Source: Gerris lacustris | Taxonomy: Eukaryota; Arthropoda; Insecta; Hemiptera; Gerridae | DNA: 64,000 nucleotides | Assembly: GCA_951217055.1 (NCBI GenBank) | Contig: OX578286.1 | Coordinates: 6,798,033-6,862,032 of the forward strand | Reading direction: 5' to 3' | In this document: positions 22,043 through 32,868 of the stretch, in pieces | How positions within the stretch are numbered: the first letter of the stretch is position 1 | How the letters are laid out: the number at the start of each line of letters is the position of its first letter | Notes under the pieces: generated by a model | The model's input: the letters and a program-made list of their open reading frames with translations, nothing else | Database searches by the model: none | What the model was told of the DNA's origin: nothing | Made by a program: the position numbers and the translations under genes

Positions 22043-22624
22043 ATCTATAAATAATAGATAAAAATATACAAATAGACAAGTAAATTAAGAAAAACAGCAA
22101 TATGCAAACAGAAATAACAAAAAAAAAAAAATTTCGTGACAATAGGTTCTTACCAAGTGGTGAAGATCTAAGAATTTAAAAATTAAATTAAAATTAAAAA
22201 ATGTTTAGATTGAGGTTTAAATATAAACATAATATGACAAAATCTAAAAAACTTGCAATTAAACAATACTCAGAATTTATTATTTTATTACCTAATTTTT
22301 TCTTCATGTAGATCCCTTAAAAAATCCCCACCATATGTTCTTGCCTTCGTTTGTCTCATGTCTTTTATTTCCACTCACATGTCCACTCCCTTCCAAACCG
22401 TTCGGACATTAATGTGCAAGTTTTTTAGATTTTGTCATATTATGTTTATATTTAAACCTCAATCTAAACATTTTTTAATTTTAATTTAATTTTTAAATTC
22501 TTAGATCTTCACCACTTGGTAAGAACCTATTGTCACAAACATTTTTTTGTTATTTCTGTTTGCATATTGCTGTTTATCTCAATTTACTTGTCTATTTGTA
22601 TATTTTTATCTATTATTTGTAGAT

Positions 22625-22667
22625 TATCACTGAAGAAGCTCAGGTTCCCTGGGCGAAAGCTTTGATG
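22625..22667 (+). ncRNA. Hammerhead-ribozyme-like motif 3 (K right arm)
   Basis: Identical to motif 2 but on the plus strand: CTGAAGA at 22630-22636, stem II 22638-22644 with 22648-22654, GAAA at 22655-22658, AGCT at 22658-22661, candidate cleavage base T22662. Stem I is TATCA with TGATG. Confidence 0.55.
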
Positions 22668-22782
22668 TAATTAAAAAATCAATTTAAAAAGGACTTTTAT
22701 TTCAAATAAATACCCTTCTTCTGAGTTAGAAATTCGAAGTCCACTATACCTTTCAACAATTTGAAAACTTTCCCTTTATGTT

Positions 22783-22995
22783 CTACAACTTCATTGCCCA
22801 ATGACGGCCTTCCGTTTGATTTCTTATACAAATGCAGCCATTTCTCTTAAAATTCAAGTACCACTTGCGAATAGAGTGAGTGCTAGGAGGATCTTCATTA
22901 AATCTGGTTCTAAAGTGACGTTCCACACTAATAACTGATTGGTTAACGTGATTATCCAACACACAAAATGCTTTCCTGTCTTCAAATTCAGCCAT
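22783..22995 (-). pseudogene. Mos1-type HTH (DUF4817-like) transposon protein fragment, 70 aa
   Basis: The minus-strand frame from ATG 22995 reads MAEFEDRKAFCVLDNHVNQS, then VERHFRTRFNEDPPSTHSIR, KWYLNFKRNGCICI. This is the helix-turn-helix pattern of the arthropod 'AFCVLxF..(T/N)xSVxxVQRxFRxxFGxxPPxxxSIxxWxxxFxxTGC' proteins linked to mariner-like DNA transposons. After the expected Gly-Cys end it runs into a stop. A K element lies 4 bp downstream of the ORF end, and no catalytic DDE/D region is seen. It is a truncated relic; flanking TIRs were not found. Confidence 0.75.
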
Positions 22996-23070
22996 TACAC
23001 AACAACAATCGACTTAACAAACAGCTGATAAGTTCCCAAACCAATGTAAACAAAACTTTTTTGAGTTTTT

Positions 23071-24122
23071 GGAACGAAGTTCCTTATGGCACGTTCTGGA
23101 GCCCGGCAGTGAATCCGAAAAAAACGACCAAAATCACCGTCACAAAATCACCGTCACGCAAAATCCGTCACGAAATCTACCGATAACGATAACTTGAGTA
23201 AAAGATCACGGAGTTAGTTGAAATTTGGTACACATGTTCATTTTACCAATGCCCAGGCTGAGTTCGTAGGAAATCGTTATCCACCCAAGCGTTCACGCGC
23301 AACGCTCGCGTAAACTTAAGCTTCAAAAAGACGGGAAAAGAATGTTATTAAGGAAGCCTGTTCCTTGACTTGTTTTGTTTATTTTTGTTATATGTCAAAA
23401 TGTCACTAAGTAAAATTGATCTGTGCTGACGCTTATTTCAATATATTAGGTATATTATTATAATACTGCGTACTTAATCCAAGAAAAATTCTAACTTCAT
23501 CTATTTAATGAGACAAACAACTTTTTTAAATATTTTTTTTTTTAGCAAAACGAACACCGACACTGTTATGAAGTGATAAAGATCGCTAAATTTATTAAAA
23601 TGAACCCAAACGTTTACAATAAAGAAAACAACTTTTTACCGATATCTTCCGTTCTAACGTATAACGATATTAATAAAACTTCTTACACATTGTCTAAAGT
23701 ACAATTGAAAAAAGGCATGTAAAATTTCAACCGGATTCAAGCAGAAGCTTTAGAGTAGGGAAGAGATTTATTTTATAATATTTTAAATTTATAGGCCGGG
23801 TAGGTAGAAAACAGTCCTATTTTAATCCAACATCCTTTAACAAACATTCTCTTTAACTATAAACTTTTTTCTTATATTCAATATATATTAATAGTAAGAC
23901 ACTTGCTTCAATGATACAAATAATGATTTTCTTTTAATTTTGCCTTAACTCCGCAAGGTACAAACAGTTCGTTACTTTTAATTTTGTCTCTTTTCTAACT
24001 CCACCATGTATAAGTAGTTAGCAATGTATACGTATTTAGCAGTGTGATTTTATAATTTATATTTAATAAAAAATGTAAGGAACTTCGTTCCTACCGGGTG
24101 TCCCGCGACACCACACGTATTT
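23071..24122 (+). mobile_element. Family A Helentron-like element, full length (reference copy)
   Basis: The 5' end GGAACGAAGTTCCTTATGGC is itself a palindrome. Core: GATAACTTGAGTAAAAGATC and CACATGTTCATTTTACCAAT (23189-23250). The 3' end has subterminal TAAGGAACTTCGTTCC (24077-24092), stem-loop GGTGTC-CCGC-GACACC (24097-24112) and ACACGTATTTA, then a T-run. A T-run also precedes the 5' end, consistent with insertion into T-rich DNA without duplication. No ORF. Confidence 0.8.
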
Positions 24123-25125
24123 ATTTTTTTTTCCATTAGTATCTACTGAAGTGGTCTTAAAACATATTTATAATAGAAATCAGGAACATAATTTGTTATT
24201 ACTAATGATTTTCCTGTATTAATAGACCAATCCGTCACAATAATTTTTAATTAATAACAATAAAGTTATACAATTCTAAATGAAGTATAGTTGTAAGACA
24301 ACTTGGTAGGAATTGTTATTTTGTGGTAGCTCATTACAGCGTAATACAAACAAAGAACAATACAAACATACTGAGTAAAAGTAACAATAAAGTTCTAGAA
24401 ATGTATTGAACATGGGACACTATTTTCTAAACGGACGTTTTGGTCGGTGGTCTAAATAGACTTTTTATTTTTAGGGCTTGGAAGGGACCCCGGAGTGATA
24501 AATGGTCTTCTTGAGCAAATAATCTGTTTTTCGTTCAGATATTTAGTTTAGGGTTAGACCACCCCAGGGGTTCTTTTTTTTTTGGAATTACGTTCTTCCT
24601 CTTTCAACCAAATACCTAAAGCGAGTTTTGAACGGACTCATTCTAACACTGGTTAAATGTGGGAGAGAAAATTCCATATTTAGAATTTTACTGTGGGTAG
24701 AAAACTTATTGACTCAGAGGATATACTACATTATACAGTTAGAGGATCATCCCAAATAGTTTAACAGGATAAAACGAGAGATATTTCCCCGGGACTTTAA
24801 TATTTGTTTTAAATTTTAAACCCGTTTGATGAACTTAAGTACAAATAATACGAATATTTTCGTATCGAATAAACTTTTTTGATTTACAAATCAAATAAAG
24901 TTGACTTTTTGAGGTTAAAGTTAGAATTTGTTTATAGGTTATTTTTTTTTACTTGTTTTGAAAATAAAGTTGACTATTTTTAATAAATGTTTTGGGTTTA
25001 ATTCTCAGTGGTAGTTTCCATGTTAGGTAGATTTATAACCTGCTATTAAAACTTTAACCATATACAATAGGATTTATTGGACACAAAAATATCTTTAAAA
25101 GTCAATATTTCCTATAATAATATTA
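24123..25125. other. Intergenic, no gene recognised
   Basis: AT-rich sequence without matches elsewhere in the window. Confidence 0.4.
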
Positions 25126-25127
25126 TA

Positions 25128-26059
25128 CAGGGTGATCCAAAAGTTCGGCAACGGCTTAATATCTTCGGTTATAATTGAGATATTAAGTTCCCGTTTGCGG
25201 GTATCTTAATCATTTGTAAAAGACTACTTTTTTGGTGGGTAATCATTTTTTCAATTCAACTTTGAAATTTTAAATTGGAACACCCATAAAGTGATACATT
25301 TTTGGAAAGCCCTTAAAAAAAGAAAACATTTGCCGCAAACCCGAGCTTTCTATCTACTCCCGTTCCAAAATGGCGGACACTCAAAGTTTAAAAAATGTTT
25401 TTTTTTTTTTATTTTCAATAGGTAGTTTAGTTAGATATAAAAAAAAATCGGTCTGAGACAACTCAGACAAACTTTCTCATATAATCTCGGCCGCAGATCC
25501 CAGGAAACATGATTATAAAATTAAATATTTATTGCATTAAGCTCGCTTCAATGATAAACCTATGTGATGCTTAGTTAGTTTATATTATTTAAAATGTGTT
25601 CAACAGGTGGTTGTATACTTTTTGTTTTCGATTTTCAACCAAATGAGATTTATTTTCATCAATATCTCGGAAACTATGACTTGATAACGAACTAGGTTTT
25701 CTGGCATCTGGGACAGAGATTATATTAGAAAGTTAGTCTGAGTTGTCTAGGACCGATTTTTTTATTTCTAACTAAACTATTGAGAATAAGAAAAAAAGAG
25801 TGAATTTTTTAACTTTGAGTGTCCGCCATTTTGAAACGGAAGCAGATAGAAAGCTTGGGTTTGCGGCAAATGTTTTCTTTTTTCAAGACCTTTCCAAATA
25901 TGTATCACTTTATGGGTGTTCCACGTAATATGGCGGAAAAAATGATTACCCACCAAAAAAGTAGTTTTTTACAAATGATTAAGATACCCGAAAACAGGAA
26001 CTTAATATCTCAATTATAACCGAAGATATTAAGCCGTTGCCAACTTTTGGATCACCCTG
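25128..26059. mobile_element. Foldback element R, TA-flanked, 932 bp
   Basis: It begins CAGGGTGATCCAAAAGTT and ends AACTTTTGGATCACCCTG, flanked by TA. The roughly 300-bp arms are highly similar. The centre (25440-25785) holds another inverted pair (GTCTGAGACAACTCAGAC) that is the H stem-loop, around a short I-like end (GCTTCAATGATAAACC). So H/I-type sequence is nested within R. The 66-codon frame in the right arm is a shadow. Confidence 0.8.
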
Positions 26060-26164
26060 TATAGATGGTTTTAGAAATTATCATTATAATATTTTCAATG
26101 AATATTTAATCAAATTGTACTTAATTTATTAAATGTAATTTTGATATTTAATAATTAAATTGCC

Positions 26165-26384
26165 GGCACTTCTTTAGATTGTTACTCCTCATATTAAAAA
26201 AACGGAGGGGAGTAACAAACTAAAGAAGGTGTACATAATGCTCTTCTTTAGACTATTACTCCCTTTAAATAAAAGAAATGTGATATTCCTTTGTCTCAAA
26301 GTACATTGGAATAAACATCCCTTTGTCCTAAAGTCATTTATATTCTAAAAAAATCATAGGGTAGTAACAATCTAAAGAAGTATC
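26165..26384. mobile_element. Family B palindromic MITE, 220 bp, perfect 8-bp TSD
   Basis: Perfect duplications AAATTGCC at 26157-26164 and 26385-26392. Ends GGCACTTCTTTAGATTG and CTAAAGAAGTATC. Internal order is inverted relative to the 6146 copy. Confidence 0.9.
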
Positions 26385-26839
26385 AAATTGCCTCATTGTG
26401 TGCGCTGAAAGCAAATATTTTGACTGATTTAGTATAATTATATATAGATATAAATAAAAGGTGTAATAATTATTATAAAATTAATAAATAAAATAAATTA
26501 AGCTAAAATTAAAAGTAAACTATATTAAATTGATAGTAAATTATGATAAATTAATAGTAATGTAGCAAAATAAAAATAAAATCTACTAATATATTAGTGG
26601 CTTATACTAAGTATGTATATTATTTAATAGTAATTAGGCTAAATAAATGGTAAATTAGGCAAAATTAATGCTAAATTATGATAAATGAATAGTGAATATT
26701 GACAAATAATAGTTAATTACGATAAATTTCACTACCAATTAATTTATGTAAAGCATTATTGTAACTGAATATTATATTTGTCATTTAACAATTTTTACAC
26801 TGATAATGACCTTTAGAATGAAAGGTCGAAACTTTTCAA

Positions 26840-27475
26840 TATCATACCATATTAACAATTCAATTAAAAATCATACCAACGATTCAATTAAAAATCACAC
26901 CATATAAACAATTCAATTAAAAAACATACCAACAATTCAATTAAAAATCATACCAACAATTCAATTAAAAATCATACCATATTAACAATTCAATTAAAAA
27001 TCATACCATATTAACAATTCAATTAAAAATCATACCAACAATTCAATTAAAAATCATACCATATTAACAATTCAATTAAAAATCATACCATATTAACAAT
27101 TCAATTAAAAATCATACCATATTAACAATTCAATTAAAAATCATACCATATTAACAATTCAATTAAAAATCATACCATATTAACAATTCAATTAAAAATC
27201 ATACCAACAATTCAATTAAAAAACATACCATATTAACAATTCAATTTAAAATCATACCATATTAACAATTCATTAAAAATCATACCAACAATTCAATTAA
27301 AAAACATACCATATTAACAATTCAATTAAAAATCATACCATATTAACAATTCATAAAAAATCATACCAACAATTCAATTAAAAATCATACCATATTAACA
27401 ATTCAATTAAAAATCATACCATATTAACAATTCAATTAAAAATCATATTATTATATTAACAATTTAATTAAAAAG
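26840..27475. repeat. 24/29-bp satellite (ATTCAATTAAAAATCATACC...)
   Basis: Tandem array of two interspersed unit lengths: 29 bp with CATATTAACA and 24 bp with AACA only. About 23 units, highly similar to each other. Confidence 0.95.
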
Positions 27476-27514
27476 GTTCTGACTTCAACGTATTTGACAT
27501 AATATGAATAGTGA

Positions 27515-28283
27515 ATAATTGAAGCGAGCGTAAGCGAGCTTTTTACATTCAACAAACTATGCGTCTTGTCTGTCTGTCTGTCTGTCTGTCTTTCAGTAAC
27601 GTTTACGCGTGTGACGATAACTTGAGTACATGTTGACCGATTTAGTTGAAATTTTGTATACATGATCCTCTTACTAATACTCAGGGTATGTTCGTTGGAC
27701 AGCGTGATCTGTTCAAGAGTTTGCGCGCAATGCTCGCGTAAACGAGAGGTTCTAAAATTAAATTGGAATTTCAGGACGGGAAAAGATTCTATCATCATCT
27801 ATTCGACGAGAAGGACATTTTTTTACAAATAACATTTTTTAGTAAAACCAACAACGACACTGCTATGAATTAATAAAGATCGCTAAAACTATTAAAGCGG
27901 ACCTAAACGTTTAAAATAGAGAAAACAACCTTTTTTACCGATATCTTACGTTCTAACGTAACGATTTTAATAAAACTTCATATACATCGTCTAAAGTTCA
28001 ATTGAAACAAGTATGTAAAATTTCAGCTTGATACAAGCAGTAGTATTTGAGTAATGAAGTGATATATTTATAATATTAGTTTAAAAGCTATTACGGGTGG
28101 TTAAGATTCTTATAGTCGTATTGTGTGTAGGTTTGTTTAGGAAGTAAAGCTTTGTACCGAGTACCCCCACTCTACCTCACACCACCCTCTTCCACTTATC
28201 TCCAACTATGACATTCATCATGATTAACAAATTCTCTTGCTCAATGATCGCTTCAATGATAGAGCCACGCGATGCCTAGTGGT
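27515..28283 (+). mobile_element. Family I Helentron-like element, related to A
   Basis: 5' end AATTGAAGCGAGCGTAAGCG, then (CTGT)n at 27558-27590, the core GATAACTTGAGTACATGTTG at 27615-27634, a body collinear with family A, then CGCTTCAATGAT as the 3' subterminal inverse of the start, and a possible short stem-loop CCAC...GTGG. A 115-codon minus frame spans it but shows no domain. Confidence 0.6.
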
Positions 28284-28388
28284 AAATTAATTATGAATTA
28301 AACTAAGAAATAGTCAAATAAGCTCTCAACAAACCGATTTAAATTATTAAAAGTATACGTTAATGATAAAATAAATAAACAATGAAAA

Positions 28389-28951
28389 ATAGACTGCCAA
28401 TTAGTGTGGCACACAGCTTCCTCGCATCCTATCATGTACTTTATTGTTATATTAACATTAACGTTATATTAATTTATTGTTATATTGTTCATTGAGTAAA
28501 AACTATTAATAGTTTATAGCAATCTTTAACACTTCATAGCGGTGTCGCTGTTGGTTTTACTAAAAGATTGTATTTGAAAAAAATGTTTGTCTCATTAAAT
28601 AGATGAAGTTTGATTTGTTTCCCGACCTAAAATTCCAATTTTAAATTTAAAGTTCACGTTTACGTGAGCGTTGCACGTGAACGCTTGGACGGATAACTTT
28701 GTCCAACAAACTCGTCCTGGGCATTAGTAAAATGAACATGTCTACCAAATTTCATTAAAATTGGTTGCCATTTACTCAAGTTATCGTCGCACGTTTCAGG
28801 ATTCGCGGACACACAGACAAGGAACCAAAAATGTTCCCTGATGTCTGAAACGGATTTCTGTCTTGGAATTTTTAAAATCGGAGACATAAAAGTTTTTCAT
28901 TCTCAAAAGTGAACACAATGCTTCCGTTACCTTCGTTAAGCTCGGAAGCAA
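28389..28951 (-). mobile_element. Family E Helentron-like element, full length
   Basis: The stem-loop end is at 28390-28412 and the 5' hairpin GCTTCCGTTACCTTCG...GCTCGGAAGC at 28920-28949. Core on the minus strand at 28700-28790. A G foldback follows 19 bp later. Confidence 0.75.
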
Positions 28952-28969
28952 TAATAATATAAATCTATA

Positions 28970-29516
28970 GTCCAGGAGATAGCGTACAAAAAAGTGTCTG
29001 ACTAACATCAAGCTAGAATTTTATGTATAAGTAAATGTGTTTGGTGCCTTTTAAGAATATGTAGTCGGCTGTAAGTTCGTCTGGGGGACATAGCTTGGCA
29101 ATAGACATTTGAAAAAAACAAACCGGTGGAGAGCGGCCATGTCCCGCCCTATTTGGTGGACAATGTGATTTTCATGTTCCTGAGTACGAAATTATAGACC
29201 AAAAATCAAGTTGATGGTAGTTTGTCACTTAGTAGGTGATCTCTTTGATTTAAAGAAAGATCTATTAAATGACTAACAAACATCAACTTGATTTTTGGTC
29301 TACTAACTAATTTCGTACTCTGGATCATGAAAATCACATTGTCCACCAAATAGGGCGGGATATGGCCGCTCTCCACCGGTTTGTTTTTTTCAAATGCTAT
29401 GTCCCGCAGATGGACTTAGCCAACCACTTATTCTTAAAAGGCACCAAAAGATTTACTTAACACAAAATTCTAGCTTGATGTTAGTCACACATTATTTTGC
29501 ACGCTATCTTCTGGAG
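28970..29516. mobile_element. Foldback element G copy 2, TA-flanked, 547 bp
   Basis: Left end GTCCAGGAGATAGCGTAC; right end GCACGCTATCTTCTGGAG (two changes from copy 1). Arms and centre match 15740-16304. Confidence 0.82.
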
Positions 29517-29738
29517 TACTTATTTTATCCATGTTAAAATACAATAAATGATTCAGTCCCAAAAATAACGAAAAGAAAGAAAAAGAGAAAAATATCTATT
29601 TTATTTATTTCTATTGTAGCACTGTTCCCTCCTACACAGGGTCTGAAGTGCGAAACAGATTTAAGGCAATAAAGTAAATGGACTTACTTGCTTAAAGCTC
29701 TCCGACTTTAAGGAGACACCACGCCTTATTCTGCTTTA

Positions 29739-29843
<105 letters not shown>

Positions 29844-30112
29844 TGTTACAGTGACAAATGAAAGAAGATTTAAAGGCAGAAAGAAAGGTAGGTTGACAAA
29901 AATAAAGTAATGAACGAAAACAAAACAAACCCCTAAAAACTTAGTCGAGCAGAATGTTTTATTTGAGAAATAAGATAATTTTATTACAAACGAGAGTAAA
30001 ATAAAAGTGTGTGATGTTTTAAATGTTGTGTTTATAGAAATATATAAAGATATTATAATTAAAGATTATTGTTTCAGCCTGTTGTAAATTTAGGTACATT
30101 AAGTATTTGGTT

Positions 30113-30760
30113 TGTCTTTTTACTACGTTTTTATTAGCTTGCTTTCTTGTTTGTTTGTTTGTTTGTCCGGTGCAATTCTGGCAATCGATTTCTAACTAAC
30201 TTCCCGAATAGCTAGACATTTGAAACGTTTAGCATAGCTCAGAACACGATGACAATGCATTATTTTAATACTTTTAGCCATCTTTCAGCAGAATGTAATT
30301 GGTTTTCAGCAAATTTTGCTGTATGGAAAGTTAGTTCGGAAAAACTCCGTAAGTTATTTTATTTGTTTTGCCATGTCCCATATTTACTCAATCTTCATTT
30401 TGACGAGTTTCAAATTTGTGATTTTTGTGATGGTTAGTGGTTAGTGTGATTTTTATAAATAAGAGATAAACATTTGAATGACAGCAAAACAGGAAATATA
30501 TCGATTATATTATTTATATTATTTCAAATATATCGATGGCACGGTTTAAATTTGGTGTTGGGGAGATCCGTTGGACAAAGATTTGTCCTATTATAGGTTT
30601 AAGATCAGCTCTCTAGATGGTTGTCATTTATGTGAAGTAAATAAATTCGGAAATATTTTTTTTTTTTTTTTCACTAATATTATATATTATATAACAATAA
30701 CAATTATATTATTAACATTACATACTATTCAACAAAAAATTTAAATACGTAGAATATAAA
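30113..30760 (+). repeat. Dispersed repeat L copy 1
   Basis: Collinear with 59514-60135, sharing GAACACGATGACAATGCATT, TTGCTGTATGGAAAGTTAGT and TTTAAGATCAGCTCTCTAGA. A shared ATG-initiated stretch (30538 here) breaks after 27 codons by a frame change relative to copy 2. No known domain. Class unknown. Confidence 0.75.
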
Positions 30761-30986
30761 AAGTTCTTTTTGTCTTAAAATTATTACATTTAGGTTGGCA
30801 CTACTTTGTTTTTTCATTGAAATACTTTGCAGGTTGTCAGTATTGAATTAAATTCTCTATAAAATCATTTAAAAGAAGAATAGTGTGGCACATAGATTTG
30901 TTAAATCCTAATTCGTATACTTTTTTAATTTTAATGAGAGAGTATGTTAGCGAGATGTTGTCAAATAAAACACAGTGAGAAAGTTT

Positions 30987-31025
30987 ATGCTGACGTTTTG
31001 CTAAATTTATTACCATCATCAGAGC
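30987..31025 (-). ncRNA. Degenerate hammerhead-like motif 4 (M left arm)
   Basis: CTGATGA followed by T and a weak stem, then AAAACGTC. The first G of the GAAA box is changed to A, so it should be inactive. Confidence 0.35.
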
Positions 31026-31161
31026 TAGACAAGGTATAAAATAAAAATATACAACAAAATGTGGAGATTGACTCTACGACATGTTATATAAAGGAATGAA
31101 TGGAAGTGCTGATGAAAGTCCAGAAACTAAGAAAGGGTAAGGTATGTCAGGTACTATGTTT

Positions 31162-31204
31162 CATACTCTGATGATGCAAATAAATTTAGCGAAACGTTAG
31201 CATA
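31162..31204 (+). ncRNA. Hammerhead-like motif 5 (M right arm)
   Basis: CTGATGA (31168-31174), extra T, imperfect stem II GCAAAT/ATTTAGC with one bulge, GAAA (31191-31194), self-complementary ACGT, then T. Stem I ATACT with AGCAT has one mismatch. Confidence 0.4.
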
Positions 31205-31364
31205 AACTTTTTCACTGTGTTTTATTTGACAGTATCAAACAACATACCCTCTCATTATACTTGAACTGCCACAAACCATCTCCATTTAATGATTTTATGA
31301 TTATACATCCTATTACTGTCGAATTTATTTTATTTCAAATCTTAAAAGCACCGAAAGAAAAAGC

Positions 31365-31618
31365 GTTAAAATTAATCTGGGGCTATCTGTTGGCTACATT
31401 CGTCAAACCATCCAAATTTCATTAAAATCGGGCGATTAGTTTTTAAGATATGTTGGTTCGCAAAAGTTAAGCGATAGACAGACACGGAACTAAAAATGTT
31501 CCCTGATGTCTAAAACTAATTTCTGTCTTCGAATTTTTTTAAGTCGGAGACATAATTCTTTTCCTCTTTTCAGAACGATCATATAGCTTCCATTACCTTC
31601 GGTAAGCCCGAAAGTAAT
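31365..31618 (-). mobile_element. Family E-related 5' half
   Basis: The 5' hairpin (31587-31613) and a diverged core (ATTTCATTAAAATCGGGCGA inverse form) are kept; the stem-loop end is absent. It is closest to the E2 copies at 48939 and 52383. Confidence 0.55.
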
Positions 31619-32099
31619 TGAGTAAAAGAAAATTCACTTCTTAATCCTTCTTAGATTTTCTTATTTTAATTTAGATGCATTGTTTGAAAATGATAATGCA
31701 AATCAGTACGAAGATGCTCCATCGGACATTCAATTCAAGCATTATTTTAATACCTGATACGACGATTTTTGTATGATTATGAAGTCGTTCTCTTATGTTG
31801 ACTTCAAGCCAAAATGCATTACAATAAAATACCCACTGATATTGCTCGCCCATATGACTATCCTGAGCCATCCAAAATCAAAGGTATGGAATGGTATCTG
31901 GTGACATAAGTAATCCTCGATAATAGCTGGGTGGAAGTAGATGCTCCAAGCTTATAGTTGGGTACTTATATTGGAAGGGGTTTTGTGCCAACTCTATAGT
32001 TAGAGACCATTCTCCAAGCGATTTTCATATTTTTTTCCAAACTTAAACAAATTAAGGGTATTTGGAGAGATAAACAATGGATTAGCTTGCAGACAATTA

Positions 32100-32156
32100 T
32101 AGTCTGCCAATTAGTGTGGCACATAGCTTCTGTTACCTTCGGTAAGCTCAGAAGCA
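32100..32156 (-). mobile_element. 57-bp miniature family E derivative
   Basis: The stem-loop end AGTCTGCCAATTAGTGTGGC runs straight into the 5' hairpin TGTTACCTTCGGTAAGCTC through the shared GCTTC. It is therefore E with the whole interior deleted. Confidence 0.7.
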
Positions 32157-32283
32157 TACTTTGTTAAACAATATGGTATTGAGTACTAAACCAACGACGC
32201 ATTCAATTAAGCTAGTCTACACTCACAACGAACACACACATGTCGAAACCCTTAGTTAAGTCCAATTTGATTAATTATTTCAA

Positions 32284-32520
32284 CCGAACTTATCGAAGGT
32301 AACGGAAGTTACCTAACGTTTTGAAGAAGGAATATCATTTGTTTCCGATTTTAGACATCAGAAAACATTTTTGGTTCCGTGCCCATCTGTCGGTCTGTCG
32401 CTCAGTTTGTGCGACATATCTTAAAAACTACTCGTTTGATAGTATTGAAATTTTGACGGTAGGTCATAATTAGCTCATTGTTGGTCCTATATAAGTTTTA
32501 ACCTTCTGCTTCCATTTGTG
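32284..32520 (+). mobile_element. Family E-related 5' fragment
   Basis: CCGAACTTATCGAAGGTAAC is followed by an E-like TCTGTCGGTCTGTCG tract and a diverged core near 32430. Confidence 0.5.
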
Positions 32521-32868
32521 TCTCTTCCACGTGCGCTCAAACATACATTTATTTATATCGTCTTAAGTACTCATCTGATTTTTATGAAATTTAGATGGTT
32601 TGTCGAAAGTAGCCTTCAGATAGCCCTAGATTAATTTCAACCATCTGCTTTCTTTAAATTAAGGTAAATTGATAATGTTTTGGTGCATCCCATATGGTTA
32701 AAAGAAATGGAAGTGGAGCAATCAACGTAATGCATGAGCTAAACGAGTACCCAGATCATTTTTAAAATTATTACAGGATGAGTCAAGAATGCTATTACAA
32801 AATTCTAGCATCTTTATCTTATAATATTCTTTACCTTAACAAAAAATAAATAAATAAAGAAATAAAAA

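Larger units (their letters stand above)
21944..22763. mobile_element. Element K: 820-bp inverted pair of Penelope-like terminal repeats
   Basis: Arms 21945-22257 and 22410-22722 are close inverted copies around a spacer of about 150 bp. Each arm carries a hammerhead-like motif. A 16-bp direct repeat AAAACTTTCCCTTTAT flanks the insertion (21928-21943 and 22764-22779). Inverted pseudo-LTRs and long target duplications are known in Penelope-like elements. No reverse transcriptase is present. Confidence 0.6.
30938..31262. mobile_element. Element M: small inverted pair with hammerhead-like motifs
   Basis: Arms about 30945-31030 and 31165-31255 are inverted copies (CAAATAAAACACAGTGA against TCACTGTGTTTTATTTG) around a spacer of about 135 bp. 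Each arm has the CTGATGAT...AAACGT motif. Same plan as K but unrelated in sequence. Confidence 0.55.

Noticed and set aside
25819..26019. 66-codon frame
   Set aside because: Entirely inside the terminal inverted repeat of foldback R; the opposite arm lacks it.
27451..27798. 115-codon minus-strand frame
   Set aside because: It runs through the 5' part and core of Helitron-like element I; other copies of the core have different frames and stops.
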